Shown here: in pieces, positions 61,737 through 64,000 of the stretch
How the letters are laid out: each line of letters starts with the position of its first letter
How positions within the stretch are numbered: position 1 is the stretch's first letter
Assembly: GCA_016845175.1 (NCBI GenBank)
Contig: JAERTD010000049.1
Span: 42,883 to 106,882 of the forward strand
DNA length: 64,000 nt
Direction of reading: 5' to 3'
Source of the DNA: Bacteroidota bacterium
GTDB lineage: Bacteria > Bacteroidota > Bacteroidia > Bacteroidales > F082
Made by a program: the position numbers and the translations under genes
Notes under the pieces: model-generated
Database searches by the model: none
Seen by the model: the letters and a program-made list of their open reading frames with translations, nothing else
What the model was told of the DNA's origin: nothing

Positions 61737-61893
61737 CAGCTTTTCGCTGAATGCGATTCAACGGTAAATTGTGTGAGTAGGGGCAGATAACATGCTTCTT
61801 TCCCATCAAACCGCTTCGCAGTTTTAGCGGGAACAAACCTTGATATGTAGCACTTTTCCTGCCATTACTTATGCAAAATGTTGTGTTTAGTAG
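61737..61893. repeat. Palindromic intergenic element with partial 87-bp repeat
   Basis: CAGCTTTTCGCTGAATGCGA at 61737 matches the end of the 87-bp repeat. The following GAGTAGGGGCAG pairs with CTGCCATTACTT further on. Inside there is a CCGCT/AGCGG hairpin. It lies between the sulfatase gene and the putative anti-sigma gene, with the right end about 15 bp from the latter. Confidence 0.6.
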
Positions 61894-61907
61894 TACCTTG
61901 TCCTTCG

Positions 61908-62615
61908 TCAGACTTTTGTATTCAATAAAAGTAAAAATATTCCAGCTATAAAAAAAATCCCAATGATGATTCCAATTATTTTTACAATACGTCTGTGTTT
62001 TTTTAATTCATTGTCAAGACTTGTTAGGGTATCCTCTTTTAGATTATACAATGCATTCCTTAATTGTTTTAAATAAATATCGTGTGTAAATTTCTGTAGG
62101 TATACCATTATTAGATAAGCGAAAACATAAATTATTGAGAGCAGTAAAATTTTGTTTAATTCGAAAATCCCGTCACCGTTTTCCATCGTTAGATTTATTC
62201 CGAATGTTACAAAAACTATGGATAAAGCCACAGAGTACCGAGTAAACTTAAGTCGGGTATTAAAGTACTTAATTTTGTATTGTAATAGCTTGTGTAAATC
62301 ATACTCTTTGGTATCCATATTTTTGATTATTCTCAATTGAACCAACATGAAAACTACCATTGTGATTGAAAGAACTAATAGAAAGCAAATTGTGGCTAGT
62401 ATTGAAGAATTATTTGAATAGAAACTAATATTATAAATAAAAGCCAAAGATGAACCCAAAGATGCGGCAACTCCAAACCAAATTGTTTTCGGAAGTTTAG
62501 ATGTAATGCTGATTGAGGTTTTAGAAATACTATCACGGATAAACGATTCATTTAATGATTTGTCTTCTGAAATTTCTTGATTTCCATTTTCCCATATTTC
62601 TTCAATGCTGTTCAT
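61908..62615 (-). CDS. Membrane protein paired with the ECF sigma factor (possible anti-sigma)
   Basis: This 235-aa protein has an acidic N-terminal cytosolic segment (EEIWENGNQEISEDKSLNES) and about five hydrophobic helices with a long basic C-terminal part. It starts 9 bp after the end of the sigma-70-like gene, so the two are co-transcribed. By position it could be an anti-sigma factor or a signal transducer, but it does not show the usual zinc motif (HxxxCxxC). I therefore give the role only as possible. Confidence 0.65.
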   Translation of the reverse strand: MNSIEEIWENGNQEISEDKSLNESFIRDSISKTSISITSKLPKTIWFGVAASLGSSLAFIYNISFYSNNSSILATICFLLVLSITMVVFMLVQLRIIKNMDTKEYDLHKLLQYKIKYFNTRLKFTRYSVALSIVFVTFGINLTMENGDGIFELNKILLLSIIYVFAYLIMVYLQKFTHDIYLKQLRNALYNLKEDTLTSLDNELKKHRRIVKIIGIIIGIFFIAGIFLLLLNTKV

Positions 62616-62624
62616 CTTCTCAGT

Positions 62625-63119
62625 TTATGTCAATAGTTTTTTTAGTTTCAACTTTATACGAACAATTTTTACACTAATGTTTTTTTCACTTAAACCAGTA
62701 ATTTCTCCAATTTCTGCATATGTCTTTTTTTCAAGGTAAAGTAGTATAATTCCCTTTTCTACTTCATTTAGTTTTGCAATAGCTTTATGTAAGCTGTTTA
62801 ATTCATCATCCAAGTCCGGAATGTCTTCTTTTTCTATAGGTGGATCTTGTTTATCTGATATATACTCCTGAATTGGATTTCTCTTTGATTTGCGGATGTT
62901 TGTTATTGCAGTATTTAAAGCAATTTTATACATCCAGGTACTGAATTTTGATTTTTGCTTAAAACCTGAGAAAGACCTCCATAATTGAAGAGTTATTTCC
63001 TGCATTAGGTCTTTTTTCTCTTCTGAATTATTGCAATAAATATTACACACCTTATGAATAATCCCATTATTGTCGGATATTTCTTTTACGAATATATCTT
63101 CAAGGTTTTTATTATTCAT
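62625..63119 (-). CDS. ECF-type RNA polymerase sigma factor
   Basis: This 164-aa protein has region 2 (CNNSEEKKDLMQEITLQLWR, KSKFSTWMYKIALNTAITNI) and region 4 (LYLEKKTYAEIGEITGLSEK, ISVKIVRIKLKLKKLL). The layout fits sigma-70 ECF proteins that guide RNA polymerase to promoters of a stress or envelope response. It is followed by a membrane protein that may control it. The small protein encoded upstream (63144) may be part of the same operon. Confidence 0.92.
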   Translation of the reverse strand: MNNKNLEDIFVKEISDNNGIIHKVCNIYCNNSEEKKDLMQEITLQLWRSFSGFKQKSKFSTWMYKIALNTAITNIRKSKRNPIQEYISDKQDPPIEKEDIPDLDDELNSLHKAIAKLNEVEKGIILLYLEKKTYAEIGEITGLSEKNISVKIVRIKLKLKKLLT

Positions 63120-63143
63120 AAGCTATTGTAATAAAATGTCAGA

Positions 63144-63413
63144 TTAAAATAAAGTTATGAAAAATGTAATTAATCCTGAGCCCAAAGCAATCAAAGCTGC
63201 CGGCAAAATCACTTTTTGATGTTTCTTAATGAATATCTTTTGTTCTTCATCTTTTTTTGATCTGTTGGAAAATACAACTACAGAAAGAAATAAAAGAAAA
63301 ATGGGCATTATGTAACTGTCCATATTTCCATGAGTTGCATATTTTAAAACCATCATTCCAATTGCACTAATTGCGATAATTGCACCTAAAAAGATTCTTA
63401 CTCTTGTTTCCAT
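63144..63413 (-). CDS. Small three-helix membrane protein
   Basis: This 89-aa protein has three hydrophobic helices (about residues 6-25, 32-49 and 66-88) with a charged loop (NRSKKDEEQKIFIKKHQK). No family is recognised. It is 24 bp upstream of the sigma gene and is probably the first gene of that operon. The region beyond it (63414-64000) contains the repeats described next and no convincing gene. Confidence 0.7.
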   Translation of the reverse strand: METRVRIFLGAIIAISAIGMMVLKYATHGNMDSYIMPIFLLFLSVVVFSNRSKKDEEQKIFIKKHQKVILPAALIALGSGLITFFITLF

Positions 63414-63517
63414 ATGTTAAATTTTTAAAAGTTTAATTATTCAATTAGTCGTAGTAATATTAATTCACTACACTTTTAAAAATCTTTTTTATGCGGGATG
63501 TTTCTTTTTATCAAACA

Positions 63518-63786
63518 CAATGAGGAGCTAAACGTAGTTCCATGTGTAAAACGAAGATATTAAAAAGGCGGCGGATATGATATTTATGAGTGCAGCGAAA
63601 TAAATATACATATACCGTCATAGCAATGTTGTAAACATTAGCTATGAGCAATGTTAAGATCGGGAGTTTGGAACATGGTACCAAATTACTATTAGCGTGT
63701 TGTTGTGACACGTTTTGGCTCAATGCCCAGCAAAAGCTGTATTTATCAAATATGTTCACGCTATAATTTGGTTTAGCTCCTCATTG
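63518..63786. repeat. Non-coding segment flanked by 16-bp inverted repeats
   Basis: CAATGAGGAGCTAAAC at 63518-63533 is the exact inverse of GTTTAGCTCCTCATTG at 63771-63786. The 237 bp between include a hairpin (TCATAGCAATGTT with AACATTAGCTATGA at 63618-63647). The right repeat overlaps the start of the 87-bp repeat. No transposase is present, so this looks like a small non-autonomous element. Confidence 0.6.
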
Positions 63787-63862
63787 AATCACATGAACAT
63801 TTTGAAATAGAGTTGCGGAGCAACGGTTCAAAATGTTAGCTTTTCGCTGAATGTGATTCAAC
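63776..63862. repeat. 87-bp dispersed repeat, copy B
   Basis: This copy differs from 52412-52498 at two of 87 positions and has the same orientation. The two copies are 11.4 kb apart and bracket seven to ten palindrome-separated units. The copy leads straight into the palindromic element at 63856. Confidence 0.85.
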
Positions 63863-63985
63863 GGTTTGAATATGGTGCGTGCCGCACTTTATTCGATGGT
63901 TTTCTTTTGGTCACGTAATTTCAATTTTACTAAATCACTTTCTAAGAAAATGAAACTGCGGCATGCACTATATTTTATGTTAGCA
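63856..63985. repeat. Palindromic intergenic element with GTTTGAATAT arm (best copy)
   Basis: ATTCAAC at 63856-63862 leads to the left arm GGTTTGAATATGGTGCGTGC and CGCAC. The right arm is GCGGCATGCACTATATTTTA followed by GTTAGC at 63979-63984. The arms pair as GTGCGTGCCGCA with TGCGGCATGCAC. In minus-strand (gene) order it reads GCTAAC...GTTGAAT, similar to the RYYYAAC...GTTRRRY boxes of integron attC sites. A further gene on the minus strand probably lies just beyond the window. Confidence 0.7.
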
Positions 63986-64000
63986 ACTGGGCTTTTCGTT

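Noticed and set aside
63511..63759. 82-codon frame on the minus strand inside the inverted-repeat element
   Set aside because: It spans the left inverted repeat, shows no domain or signal, and its composition looks like chance reading of repeat DNA.
1..64000. tRNA, rRNA, insertion sequences, phage or integrase genes
   Set aside because: No cloverleaf, rRNA core motif, DDE transposase or tyrosine/serine recombinase pattern was found on either strand; a covariance or profile search could still show a diverged one.

Overview
The window looks like the chromosome of a Bacteroidota bacterium, probably of the Cytophagales type. Three exported proteins end in a type IX secretion (Por) sorting domain. 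Families typical of the phylum are present (PorT-like barrels, DUF6090, WD40/PD40 lipoproteins, DUF4332), lipoproteins are numerous, and starts lack obvious Shine-Dalgarno sequences. No rRNA, tRNA, transposase, integrase or CRISPR array was seen. The genus cannot be fixed from sequence reading alone.

Region 1 (0-15 kb) is housekeeping and accessory metabolism. It holds an MDR oxidoreductase, a saccharopine-dehydrogenase-like enzyme, small membrane proteins and an acyltransferase fused to ankyrin repeats. The acyltransferase is divergent from a membrane-anchored AraC/TolB-like/TPR regulator, with a 20-bp-spaced direct repeat between them. A GH29 fucosidase follows, then a VOC / methyltransferase / FMN-barrel / AraC-GyrI operon that ends in an intrinsic terminator. 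Region 2 (15-32 kb) holds a large T9SS-exported delta-60/PKD protein, an unlisted-size 56-aa coiled-coil gene, a TPR-LuxR regulator, a CNNM/CBS membrane protein, esterases, acetyltransferases, a CPBP protease, a frameshifted hydrolase lipoprotein and a PIG-L deacetylase.

Region 3 (33-40 kb) is a compact exported glycan-degrading operon: GH95 fucosidase, GH33 sialidase, sulfatase and a frameshifted PD40 protein. Beside it a divergent MarR-DoxX pair has palindromic candidate operators. Region 4 (40-45 kb) has a four-gene unit of two DUF1538 membrane proteins, a PII-like protein and a CBS protein. I read it as a nucleotide- or metabolite-controlled transporter whose substrate is unknown to me. 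A T9SS beta-helix protein follows, with an array of five 22-bp repeats upstream.

Region 5 (about 45-51 kb) carries acetyltransferases and poorly characterised membrane and envelope genes. Region 6 (51.4-64 kb) differs in style. It is visibly AT-richer, all genes lie on the minus strand, and units of one to three unrelated genes (MDR oxidoreductase, lipoprotein, AlkD-like, T9SS protein, GH53, isochorismatase-like, DUF302+sulfatase, ECF sigma operon) are separated by imperfect palindromes of about 70-150 bp. Several palindromes share the arm GTTTGAATAT...GCCGC and end in a GTTAG/GTTGT-type box at the 3' end of the next gene. This resembles an integron-cassette-like array without an integrase in view, and it is the most unusual part of the window. 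An 85/87-identical repeat bounds much of it.
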